Origin: Diprion similis
Taxonomy: Eukaryota > Arthropoda > Insecta > Hymenoptera > Diprionidae
Length of the DNA stretch: 64,000 bases
Assembly (NCBI RefSeq): GCF_021155765.1
Contig: NC_060118.1
Span: 3,782,001 to 3,846,000, forward strand
Direction of reading: 5' to 3'
Part shown: positions 10,021-17,446 of the stretch, piece by piece
Layout of the letters: each line of letters starts with the position of its first letter
Position numbering within the stretch: position 1 is the stretch's first letter
The notes under the pieces: generated by a model
Seen by the model: the letters and a program-made list of their open reading frames with translations, nothing else
Told to the model about the DNA's origin: nothing
The model's database searches: none
Translations under genes and position numbers: made by a program

Positions 10021-11127
10021 GGACTCTTGTACCTCCTGAGCAATCATGGCTGTTTGGGTTTGGTTGACCACCCGGGGTCCGCTTTGTGTTACCGAGGGTC
10101 CCTGGCCGTTTCCCGAATTCTGATTACTCGAATTTTCTTGAATATTTCTGCGATACTGCAATTTACGACACACATCTATTGTGTGGCCTGTCCTTTTACA
10201 ATATCTACAAGATGCTAGATTTTCATTTGTTGAATTACCTACTTGCTCGTTGCTTCGACTACTTTGAGGTTGATTTTGCGTGAAATTTCCACGTCTGCTG
10301 TTATTTCCGTTATTGCCATTGCTTCTATTACTTCCGTTATCACTTCGCGGTTGGTTTTCTCGTCTGAAGCGACAGTTTTCCGTTGCATGGTTGGTTCGTT
10401 GACATATTCGGCATTTTATAAATGATTGCGGATTAGCCTGTTGCGATTACTGTTTGAAATTTTGAGCTACTTTTCCCCTTGCTTTCTCCATCTCAAGGCG
10501 TCCACCTAACTCTATGGCTGTGTCAAATGCTTCGGTAAGGGAGGTATATCCTTTTAAATGTAAGCCTATGCTGAATTCTGATGGCAGTCCTTCTATAAAG
10601 CCCTTCAGTGTTTCTGACTCTATGGCTTTTTCCGTTTCCTCATTCACGTAACCGTTTGTGCGTCGTTCACATTCTAAAATTGCGGTCTTAATGTCTTTGA
10701 TTCGACCGATGTATTCTATAATGTGCTCATCAGATCTTTTGAATGCTCTAGCTAATTCTCCGCGGTAAAAATTCACTGATCGAGAAGGTGCGAAAACTGT
10801 CGATAATTTATCTAAGAACAATTCGAGGGTGTCAAAAGTTTGTTCTTCTACCACGATATACGCTTTATCTTTTAGCTTTGCCTTGATATTCCTAACTAGC
10901 TGTTTTTCTAATCTAGGTGCAATCACAGCTTTTGCTCGCTTGCAAGCTCGGACAAATTGAGAAAACGGTAAATTATCCCCGTCGTAAGATGGTATTCCTG
11001 CTACAATTGAACCCATCGGAATTGACTGTTCTGCCGTAACGATTTCTACTTCATTTTGCGGACGTTCAGTTCTACCTACATTAATATGCTGCTGCTGCTG
11101 CTTCGAAGTATCCACCAATTCTTGCAA
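10006..11127 (-). pseudogene. Gypsy Gag with two zinc knuckles, chimeric 5' end
   Basis: The capsid-like helical region starts around I-P-S-Y-D-G-D, a common capsid-domain entry in Gypsy Gag, and runs about 200 residues to an in-frame TAA (10,447-10,449), probably from CAA. The same frame continues through a polar Arg/Asn/Gly stretch with two C-x2-C-x4-H-x4-C zinc knuckles (C-R-I-C...C and C-R-Y-C...C) to the true stop at 10,006-10,008. Gag would package the RNA and build the particle. The first 20 or so residues belong to Maverick gene sequence rather than Gag, so the normal N-terminus is absent. Confidence 0.8.
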
Positions 11128-11279
11128 CGGTGTTACAAGGGCTTGAACACCTCCCCCATAATCTGGTCGGTCGTGCCTTTGTCCAACTTGATCATTTTGT
11201 GCTTCCGACGTATGACATCGCTTGCTTTCGATATTTCACTCAACGTATCGCTATGCTTACGAATCTTGACACTCTCCAT
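11061..11279 (-). pseudogene. Maverick unknown gene, 5' fragment (copy C)
   Basis: An ATG at 11,277-11,279 opens a frame whose first about 45 residues match the start of the 300-aa proteins at 19,072-19,971 and 62,095-63,003 (an I-R-R-K-H motif, then V-F-K-P). A frameshift near 11,140 moves the match (V-T-P-L-Q-E-L-V) into the frame that becomes Gypsy gag. The rest of the gene is missing. Function unknown. Confidence 0.7.
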
Positions 11280-11321
11280 GTTGCCGACTTGATCGTCACA
11301 ATTGAACTGTGCGAGTTTGCG

Positions 11322-12023
11322 TTAGTTTATGCTTATAAAGCAGTCAAACCCCTTCCTGTATCTTCCCTCGTTGATTTCACTACCCTTGTCAATTACGACA
11401 AAACTGTATTTACCTTCATTCCAGCATGCCGAGCATAAGTCCTTAAATTGATGATATGTCATGTCGGTTTTCACGTGATCGTTGTAGATATGTTTCAGAT
11501 TCATTTCATCTTGTCGAAATAGCACCAATAAGTTTGCATTGTCACGCACCAGGTGTTTCGGAATACGTGCATACGTTTGACTAAGATAAAAGCTATCGAC
11601 GTCGCGATGCCTGCCCATGCTGAAGTAAGCTCTGCTATTATCCTGCTTCTCACACGCCACATCGTCAAAAATCATAACAGAAATAGGGTGGGCCTCTTCT
11701 GGTTTGACAACTTGATCGTTCTCACCAGACGGAAAATAGCCCACACCCTGCACGGATTCTAGTAACTTTTCCAAAAATTGACATTTTGGCTGAATGAGGG
11801 ATTTTGAATAAACGTAGACATTTTCGAATCTCAATCCGTTGCCATGGGTGATTAGAGAGAGGAGAGCGTTCGTTTTACCACAATTCGATGGGCCGCAAAA
11901 AATTGCCCTCACGGTATTTGGTAGTAATTTTCCATGACGTTTCTCCTTCCTCTTCCTCCCCCGACGAACCATTTTGTCGAAATTTGCAACAAGTAGTTTG
12001 TCAGTCTGATCTTGAAATCTCAT
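11322..12023 (-). CDS. Maverick genome-packaging ATPase (copy C)
   Basis: A 233-residue protein of the FtsK/HerA-like packaging ATPase family used by Polintons and related double-jelly-roll viruses to drive DNA into capsids. The Walker A loop is G-P-S-N-C-G-K-T (residues 44-51); Walker B is V-M-I-F-D-D (residues 116-121), followed by A-C-E-K-Q. A basic N-terminal run precedes the ATPase core. Of the three copies in the window, this one alone has neither stop nor frameshift. It is divergently transcribed from the PLA2-like gene across an 87-bp intergenic region holding TATA boxes for both. Confidence 0.85.
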   Translation of the reverse strand: MRFQDQTDKLLVANFDKMVRRGRKRKEKRHGKLLPNTVRAIFCGPSNCGKTNALLSLITHGNGLRFENVYVYSKSLIQPKCQFLEKLLESVQGVGYFPSGENDQVVKPEEAHPISVMIFDDVACEKQDNSRAYFSMGRHRDVDSFYLSQTYARIPKHLVRDNANLLVLFRQDEMNLKHIYNDHVKTDMTYHQFKDLCSACWNEGKYSFVVIDKGSEINEGRYRKGFDCFISIN

Positions 12024-12110
12024 GATGCTCGGTTAACGCGACAACGAGAACTAAGATGACCGCATATAAATTCATCCTTTTATAGAACTCGCGTTAGTTG
12101 CTGTTCGACT
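12024..12110. promoter_or_regulatory. bidirectional promoter between ATPase and PLA2-like genes (copy C)
   Basis: The 87-bp gap contains ATATAAA (about 12,064) for the plus-strand gene and, on the minus strand, TATAAAAGG (about 12,080) for the ATPase. Opposed TATA motifs occur at the same place in copies A and B. Confidence 0.5.
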
Positions 12111-12941
12111 ATGAAGACGTGCACACGTAAGAGACGCGGTGGTGGTTTGCTAAACAAAATCATCAATCATCTCCCAGTTGAATTGCACGTGCCTGGGTAT
12201 CAGTACTGCGGACCCAGAACAAAATTGGTCAAGAGGTTGGCACGCGGTGATCCGGGTATCAATCCATTGGACGCTGCATGTAAAGATCACGACATTGCAT
12301 ATGCAAGGAATCGAGATATTGCTGCGAGAAATCTGGCCGACAAAGTGCTTGCCGAGAAGGCGTGGAATCGTGTTTTAGCCAAGGATGCTAGTGTGGGTGA
12401 AAAAGCTGTCGCGTGGGGAGTCACCAACACCATGAAAGCTAAATCTAAACTCGGTATGGGTTTAGCAAGGAAGCTGTCGAAACTTGGAGCCGGTGCGAAG
12501 TCACAGAAAAAACCCCCAACGGGTGGGAAGACTAAACAGCAGAAGAGGACAATAAATCTTAAATCTATCATTAGGGCAGCAAAGGCCTCCATGCGACCAG
12601 GTCATAAAGCTGTCGAGTCGGCGTTGGCCGGAGCCCGTGCGGCTGCGCGTGAGGCAGGGAAGAATGTTCGTGTGCTCCGTGTTATACCCGTGCCCGAAAA
12701 AATTGGCGGCATCCTACCCCTCCTCATTCCAATTTTGGCTGGTCTAAGCGCAACGGGGGCTCTCGCTGGTGGTGCAGCAGACATAGCTAAAGCAGTCAAC
12801 GAGGCTAGCGCCAACAAACATCAGTTGAGTGGGACCGAACGACACAATGCAACAATGGAGGCGATTGCGTTGGGCAAGGGATTATACCTGAGACCGTATC
12901 GCAGTGGCATGGGTCTGTACTTACATCCGGCAAAAAACTAA
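12111..12941 (+). CDS. parvovirus VP1-type phospholipase A2-like protein (copy C)
   Basis: A 276-residue protein. The N-terminus is basic (K-R-R-G-G-G), followed by a compact PLA2 domain: the calcium-loop motif Y-C-G-P-R-T-K-L (residues 32-39) and the active-site helix C-K-D-H-D-I-A-Y with H60 and D61. This is the PLA2 form of parvovirus VP1, also known from arthropod Mavericks and adintoviruses, where it helps virions breach membranes. Copies A and other family members have Gly where this copy has Arg37, so activity may be reduced. A hydrophobic Gly/Ala-rich segment (about residues 200-225) may be membrane-active. The stop overlaps the protease start (TAATG). Confidence 0.8.
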   Translation: MKTCTRKRRGGGLLNKIINHLPVELHVPGYQYCGPRTKLVKRLARGDPGINPLDAACKDHDIAYARNRDIAARNLADKVLAEKAWNRVLAKDASVGEKAVAWGVTNTMKAKSKLGMGLARKLSKLGAGAKSQKKPPTGGKTKQQKRTINLKSIIRAAKASMRPGHKAVESALAGARAAAREAGKNVRVLRVIPVPEKIGGILPLLIPILAGLSATGALAGGAADIAKAVNEASANKHQLSGTERHNATMEAIALGKGLYLRPYRSGMGLYLHPAKN

Positions 12942-13303
12942 TGAAGCTACCACGCCGAGCACTCACCAACGTTGATTTACACAAATATGTTCAAGATATG
13001 AGAATTCCACATTTTCGCGGTGTTTTCATGCGGAATGGTCTACCATCATCAGGACCGAAGAAACGAGAATCCGCAATTAATAATCTTGACGATAAGAACG
13101 GCCCCGGGACACATTGGGTTGCATATAAGAAAAACGGTGATCACGTTGTGTATTTTGATAATTTTGGTGATTTGCAACCACCTAGGGATTTGATGAACTA
13201 TCTCGGTGTTGGTAGCGTAAAATACAATCATAAGAGGTATCAGGAATACGATACAGTGATTCGTGGTCACTTGTGCCTCAAATTTCTTAGCGGGCAGCTA
13301 TAA
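12941..13303 (+). CDS. adenain-like cysteine protease (copy C), nucleophile lost
   Basis: A 120-residue protein of the C5 (adenovirus protease) type that matures capsids in Mavericks. The histidine motif G-T-H-W-V-A-Y and the acidic motif Y-F-D-N-F-G are present. At the nucleophile, copies A and B read C-G-H-L-C-L but this copy reads R-G-H-L-C-L, so the first cysteine has become arginine (TGT to CGT would do it). The protein is therefore probably inactive although the frame is open. Its ATG overlaps the stop of the PLA2-like gene by one base. Confidence 0.75.
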   Translation: MKLPRRALTNVDLHKYVQDMRIPHFRGVFMRNGLPSSGPKKRESAINNLDDKNGPGTHWVAYKKNGDHVVYFDNFGDLQPPRDLMNYLGVGSVKYNHKRYQEYDTVIRGHLCLKFLSGQL

Positions 13304-13335
13304 AAACAGCGGTGTCACATTGGCGAGCATCAGTC

Positions 13336-13872
13336 ATGACGGAATCGCTGTCGTTAACACTGTCGGGCACCTCATCCCTGCGGGAGGCTTAATATTTTCT
13401 CCCAATCGAGTTATCGTCGACGAAAAACTATGTTCTCGGGCTCGTCGAGTTCATGACATTCAATTCAATACCCAATATTCAAGAGAAGTGTAATAAATTT
13501 TACCTGGAGCGAGCGGACAACAGCCGGGCAGTCATTACGATACCCACAGGCAGCTACGAAATTGAAGATATTCAAAGTTTTCTGCACAAGGAACTACCTG
13601 CCGACATCTCCCTTAGTCTGCAGGCCAACAACAACGAGCTAAACAGTGAAGTTACGTGCAATCAAGTAGTAGACTTCAAACCCAAGGATTCCATTGGCCG
13701 ATTATTGGGGTTTAAAGCGGTTGAGCTAGCACGGGACGTTACGCATAAGTCCGAAATACCGGTAGCCATACTGAAAGTTAATACCATACGCGTTGAGTGC
13801 AACATAACCACCGGGGCGTACATAAAAGGGCGTCCGAGCATTGTTTTCGGCAACCCGATATCAACCACCTAA
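13336..13872 (+). pseudogene. Maverick penton-like (single jelly-roll) capsid protein (copy C)
   Basis: The frame starts at the ATG 13,336-13,338 and matches the 228-aa protein at 59,370-60,056 (T-L-S-G-T-S-S near the start, T-F-N-S-I-P-N, and the G-S-Y-E-I-E-D motif). A TAA at 13,390-13,392 replaces the glutamine codon seen in A and B. The match ends after the T-T-G-A-Y motif near 13,835, and the last 60 or so residues are missing. Minor capsid (vertex) proteins of this kind sit at the fivefold corners of Maverick-type virions. Confidence 0.7.
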
Positions 13873-14056
13873 CATTCGACAATTAATAATTCCGAGAATT
13901 GCTGGGATGAACCAAGTGACATTCCGTTCCCACGATATCGAACCACGTGTCATTCTTATCAAAAGTCCGAAGTCTGAAGTGATTTTAACCATGTGACATT
14001 CTTTTCCCCTCTCCACCAAATTTCAAAACGCAAGTGGGGGAGCAGTGTTATAAAAG
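13866..14056 (+). promoter_or_regulatory. four-copy promoter repeat and TATA box
   Basis: Motif CCA-N-GTGACATTC occurs at 13,912, 13,943 (GTGTCATTC) and 13,989, with a weaker copy (CCACCTAACATTC) at 13,866. Spacing is 46, 31 and 46 bp. A consensus TATAAAAG follows at 14,049-14,056, about 45 bp before the first ATG. This looks like an upstream activating array. Confidence 0.55.
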
Positions 14057-14097
14057 TTGGAACCGCAAAGGTCAGCGTCAGTTTGAAGCTGTTCTTC

Positions 14098-14280
14098 ATG
14101 AAAAGTACTCCGCAACAACAACAACGTGAATTCAAGAAGCGTCTACAACTTTTAATCAAGAATATCGAAGAAGTAAAACAACTCCTAAAAATCAGATCCG
14201 AACTGCATCAACTCACAAGAAGATTTGAAGCAATACGACTCAACAGTAACCATCATCATGGACTTCACAAAATTGAATGA
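14098..14280 (+). CDS. small coiled-coil protein, Maverick A
   Basis: A 60-residue frame beginning at the first ATG after the TATA box. It has a Gln run (Q-Q-Q-Q) and then a charged, leucine-rich helix with heptad-like spacing, ending in a His-rich tail. It overlaps the start of the following OB-like gene by 23 bp in another frame, so the two could share one mRNA. I do not recognise a family. It may be a real small protein or a regulatory upstream frame. Confidence 0.4.
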   Translation: MKSTPQQQQREFKKRLQLLIKNIEEVKQLLKIRSELHQLTRRFEAIRLNSNHHHGLHKIE

Positions 14281-14566
14281 AATCGCACGCTTGGAAACTT
14301 TCTTGCCATTGAAAAAGCTGGCAGACCTTGACGAATACTACGAGTACGGAGTAAGCAGTGTTCGTCGAGTGAAAACGAAGTTCGGCGACAAAGTAGTTGC
14401 AGACTTGGAGGATTCCTTTACCATTTTTCTTCCAAACCGGTTGAATAAAGCCCTCCAAGAAGACGAAGAGCTGTTCCAGAAGGTGACCACAGCCAGTAAG
14501 GATGCACGATTGCGCATACGCTACCTTGGTGGACCGTATGGCCAACTTGAATTTATTTATGTATGA
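14258..14566 (+). CDS. putative OB-fold-like protein, Maverick A
   Basis: A 102-residue protein from the ATG at 14,258. The core V-K-T-K-F-G-D-K-V-V-A-D-L followed by F-T-I-F-L-P-N-R resembles alternating beta strands of an OB-type fold and a short protein family I associate with arthropod Mavericks. A single-stranded DNA-binding role in replication is plausible but inferred. AATAAA follows at 14,612. It is convergent with the next gene. Confidence 0.5.
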   Translation: MDFTKLNEIARLETFLPLKKLADLDEYYEYGVSSVRRVKTKFGDKVVADLEDSFTIFLPNRLNKALQEDEELFQKVTTASKDARLRIRYLGGPYGQLEFIYV

Positions 14567-14795
14567 TCTACACATCACGTATATCCACTACCTTGTAAAA
14601 GTCATGCGTTCAATAAAAAAATAAATGAAATTATTATGCGTTTATCATTTAGCGTAAAACCTTCCTCCTCCTGATAATGATATTAGTATGGGAGAAATTA
14701 TACTCTCAACAGCGAAAGGTGAGGTAACATATTAATGCATAAATATTTTAAAAAAAGCTTTATTGAAATTACTTTTTAACGTTAGTACAATAATT
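14567..14795. terminator. convergent 3' ends with polyadenylation signals
   Basis: AATAAA at 14,612-14,617 serves the plus-strand genes. On the minus strand, AATAAA overlaps the stop of the 198-aa gene and recurs about 40 bp further on. No reading frame is seen between. Confidence 0.5.
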
Positions 14796-15392
14796 TTATT
14801 CAACAGTATCGTAACCAGGATGATATTTTTGCCAGGAATGCGGGATCGTTCTTGTAGATGCTTCTGCGCAGTAGCACAAATCGCTCACCGTCGCCATCCG
14901 TACAACATGGTGATTCAGTAACCAATTTTGGAGTAACATGACGTTTCCAGCTGCACAGTTTGCGTTGGGTATTGTGTGCTCGTCACATCGTACATGTACA
15001 GCTGAAATTTTTTGAATGGTTTGAAGCGATGGACAGCCTAAGTCCAGCAAATCGATGATTTGAACTTTGGGGACAATTTTAAGCAGCCAATCTCGTTTTT
15101 CTTCTCCCTTCACGTACACCCTGCGAGCTTTGCTCAGCTCGTATTCAATTGTCCATTCCACTTTCTCGAACGGTATATTTCCACAGCTCCAAGGTAGACC
15201 GTGAAAATTGCGGTGCAACCATGGATTTTGGCTTTTATATTTGACGTGTAGACAGTCCCATTCGTAAGGTGGCTTGAAGAGAAACGTCGATGGAGGTGCT
15301 TCCGAGTAAATTGAAATTACAGCCAATTCTTTCAACGTGAAGGTGTTGTCGCAAGGTCTACGGAAGCCTTGTATGTCGACGATGAGCTCCAT
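14796..15392 (-). CDS. conserved Maverick protein of unknown function (copy A)
   Basis: An intact 198-residue protein from a real ATG (M-E-L-I-V-D-I-Q-G-F). A counterpart lies at 57,333-57,896. Conserved features are the opening V-D-x-Q-G-F, a hydrophobic P-P-Y-x-W segment, the H-G-L-P/S-W motif, D-L-G-C-P-S-L near the middle and a C-terminal region with spaced cysteines and histidines (N-C-A-A, then leucine-rich). I know this only as an uncharacterised protein that recurs beside the capsid gene in insect Mavericks. A virion or morphogenesis role is inferred from position. Confidence 0.7.
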   Translation of the reverse strand: MELIVDIQGFRRPCDNTFTLKELAVISIYSEAPPSTFLFKPPYEWDCLHVKYKSQNPWLHRNFHGLPWSCGNIPFEKVEWTIEYELSKARRVYVKGEEKRDWLLKIVPKVQIIDLLDLGCPSLQTIQKISAVHVRCDEHTIPNANCAAGNVMLLQNWLLNHHVVRMATVSDLCYCAEASTRTIPHSWQKYHPGYDTVE

Positions 15393-15429
15393 GTTTCAAC
15401 TGTGAGAGGTGGTGGGAATTGGACAGCTT

Positions 15430-16136
15430 TTATACCAACTTTTTCACCCCTCCACTGAGTGGGTTGTATTCAACGATTCGATCGTGAACAATCAAGCAGT
15501 ACGCCGATGTTTCAGCGGGAAAATTGGCTTTAACTTCAAATTCAAGGCGGATGTCAACGGGTCCGTACTTCAAGGATTCATTTTGTTTTGAAAATCATCA
15601 GTTTTGGATCTCGTTAAAATCAACTCGTGTTTGGCATTGACAACGATCTTGCGGTAGTCTTCAGCGACACCCAGTATCGTGCTGAGCGGTATCAATACGT
15701 CAAAATTACCCTCGGCATCGGTTAATTTTTTCTTCTCTTCCACGTCAAGCCATCCTGCGTTCTCCATTAGCCAACTCTGACCAGGGTTCAGAGAAGCGTA
15801 ACCCTTCATTAGACTTGTCAAGCCAACATTCTTGCTTCTGTCGATCTCAACCGCATTAATTTCGTAGCGAATTTCTTCAAATAAATGACAGACGGCGTTG
15901 TTTACGAGCTGCGTATTCACAGTCGCTGTTCCATCAGCTTTTAAGAGTCGTCCGTGGATATGGACCGAACTTTTGCCGGGTAATATGCATAAATCCTGAT
16001 GCTGAACGGTGATTCGAATTTCATCGCTGTTGTTGAATGTTGACGAGGCGTAAGGTTTGTGAGCGTGAATTTCGTAATGCGCAATGGATTCGTCGAAAAT
16101 GACCGGTGTTTGAATGTTTAAGATTTCTTCTTCCAT
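15430..16136 (-). pseudogene. Maverick major capsid-type protein (copy A), internally deleted
   Basis: The start is the ATG in good context (TACCATGG) at 16,134-16,136. The N-terminal half matches the intact 406-residue protein at 57,938-59,155 (T-F-N-N-S-D-E-I-R-I, then N-A-V-E-I-D). After about 185 residues the frame jumps, out of frame, to the last 50 residues ending Y-N-P-L-S-G-G-V; about 170 codons are deleted. The junction is A-rich (TTTCAAAACAAAA) and may reflect microhomology. The family (F54H12.2-like in nematode annotation) fits the double-jelly-roll hexon of Polintons. This copy cannot make a capsid. Confidence 0.7.
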
Positions 16137-16173
16137 GGTACGTAGCAGACGACGAAACAGCAAAATCGGATTC

Positions 16174-16347
16174 TTATTTGCCGGAATTCCCTTTTCCAAA
16201 AGGTGTCAGTTGCAAGCCCAGAGCTATCAGGAACTCTACGTTCCGAGGTGTTAACGGTTCGTGAATCGATCGATGACTGACTTGATCGGGACATGTCGAC
16301 TTACTGATATACCTATTCTTTGGATGTCTGTTATAAACGATACCCAT
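16174..16347 (-). CDS. conserved 57-aa Maverick protein (copy A)
   Basis: A short frame between the penton and capsid genes, from ATG 16,345-16,347. It encodes 57 residues, begins M-G-I-V-Y-N-R, has a C-P-D-Q-V-S-H-R-S-I core and ends L-G-L-x-x-T-P-F-G. Copy B has a frame of exactly the same length with about 70% identity, so selection on the protein is likely. It sits 3 bp after the penton stop, within the same transcription unit. Function unknown; it could be a capsid cement or a cleaved structural peptide. Confidence 0.6.
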   Translation of the reverse strand: MGIVYNRHPKNRYISKSTCPDQVSHRSIHEPLTPRNVEFLIALGLQLTPFGKGNSGK

Positions 16348-16350
16348 CGT

Positions 16351-17036
16351 TTATTGCGATTTGATGTGTAGTCTCACAGTTATAACTTCACCACGAAAAT
16401 TAACCAAGTCTCCGTCTTGATCCACTAACCGAAGCTGAACGTAATCTATGGTCCTGACGGTGATCGGAAGGTAAATGACGTGCGACGGCACTTTCACGAT
16501 CTTATATCCTGGTGGGACGGTTGGAAAATTTCGTGAATAGTGTGTACTTTACGTCCATTGACATAGGCACCCGTTGTAATGCTGCACTCAACTCGCAACG
16601 CGTTGACCTTAAGTATAGTTAGAGGCACGTCTGATTCGTGAGTTCCATCAGCCTCCAATACACGTGGTGTGAATCCCGAAAGTTGAGCAATGGAATCGTT
16701 CGGTTCAAAGTTTAGACTGCGGTCGCATGTGATTTCGCTGCGTAATGTGTTATTGTTGGGCTTAATGTCGAGCCTGATGCTAGTATTTCTTAGTACGTTT
16801 TGAAGATACTTCTCTATGTCTTCGATCTCGTAGCTGCCGGTAGGTATAGTGATCACTCTATCAGCCACGTAAATTTTATTGTGACCAACATCAACGTTGG
16901 GGATTGAATTAAAGGTCAACAATTCTACCAAACCAAGAGCATAACTTTTATCACAAGCAAGTTCAATCGGAGGAAAATATTGCGCTTCGAGAATCGAAGA
17001 GGTTCCCGAAATTGTTAACGTTGGTGAATCATCCAT
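16351..17036 (-). pseudogene. penton-like single jelly-roll capsid protein (copy A)
   Basis: From ATG 17,034-17,036 the frame matches the intact copy B protein over about 165 residues, including S-G-T-S-S, N-S-I-P-N-V-D and I-P-T-G-S-Y-E-I-E-D. Near 16,538 a one-base deletion shifts the frame, and the intended C-terminus (ending H-I-K-S-Q, stop at 16,351-16,353) is out of frame. The family is the minor capsid protein of Polintons. Confidence 0.75.
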
Positions 17037-17066
17037 GGTTGCGAGTGATAGACTGGCTGTGTTGAA

Positions 17067-17441
17067 TTACGCACCATACTTATATAGTTCACCGCTCAAA
17101 AATTTCAAGCACAAATGTCCGCATTCAAATGTATCATAATCCTGGTACCTTTCATGATTGTATATAACGCTACCAATACCGAGATATTTGATGAGGTCCG
17201 AGGGTGGTTGAAGGTTACCGAAACTGTCAAAGTAATCGATGTTACTGTCACGTTTCTTGTACGCAACCGAGTGTGTTCCCGGACCCTCTTTGTCGTCAAG
17301 GTTGACTATAGCTGACTCGTTTTTTCGTGGACTGTTTTTGGGCATTTCGTTCCGCATAAGAACACCGCGGAAATACGGTATCTTGAAGATTTTTGCATAT
17401 TTCAACAAGTCCCAATCGGTCAACGCTCGACGTGGTAGCTT
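17067..17441 (-). CDS. adenain-like cysteine protease (copy A)
   Basis: About 124 codons open, with the catalytic histidine (G-T-H), the acidic Y-F-D-S-F-G motif and C-G-H-L-C-L for the nucleophile. The tryptophan usually following the histidine is serine here (T-H-S). No in-frame ATG stands where copy C has one: the ATG after the PLA2 stop is out of frame, so either the start was lost by small indels or translation begins inside. The processing protease acts on capsid precursors in related viruses. Confidence 0.7.
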   Translation of the reverse strand, partial: KLPRRALTDWDLLKYAKIFKIPYFRGVLMRNEMPKNSPRKNESAIVNLDDKEGPGTHSVAYKKRDSNIDYFDSFGNLQPPSDLIKYLGIGSVIYNHERYQDYDTFECGHLCLKFLSGELYKYGA

Positions 17442-17446
17442 CGCAT

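Larger units (their letters stand above)
1..11060 (-). mobile_element. Ty3/Gypsy LTR retrotransposon with env, 5'-truncated
   Basis: Read on the minus strand, the order is gag (two zinc knuckles), pol (protease, reverse transcriptase, RNase H, macrodomain module, integrase), an envelope-type glycoprotein, a polypurine tract and a 3' LTR that runs off the window start. That is the layout of an env-bearing Gypsy (errantivirus-like) element. The 5' LTR, primer-binding site and the start of gag are missing; the gag frame instead continues into Maverick sequence near 11,060. Lesions in gag, protease, RT and env show a dead copy. Confidence 0.85.
11061..13865. mobile_element. Maverick/Polinton fragment C
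   Basis: It contains, left to right, the start of the unknown gene (-), packaging ATPase (-), PLA2-like gene (+), protease (+) and penton-like capsid (+, truncated). This is the same block as in copies A and B but inverted relative to A. The left edge is a fusion to Gypsy gag near 11,060; the right edge near 13,840-13,866 abuts the promoter region of copy A. Confidence 0.8.

Noticed and set aside
12287..12817. Minus-strand frames of 71 and 101 codons over the PLA2-like gene
   Set aside because: Shadows of the plus-strand coding sequence.
14600..14790. Possible terminal inverted repeat of Maverick A
   Set aside because: I found no inverted match to the sequence beyond PolB; the stretch is simply convergent 3' ends with polyadenylation signals.
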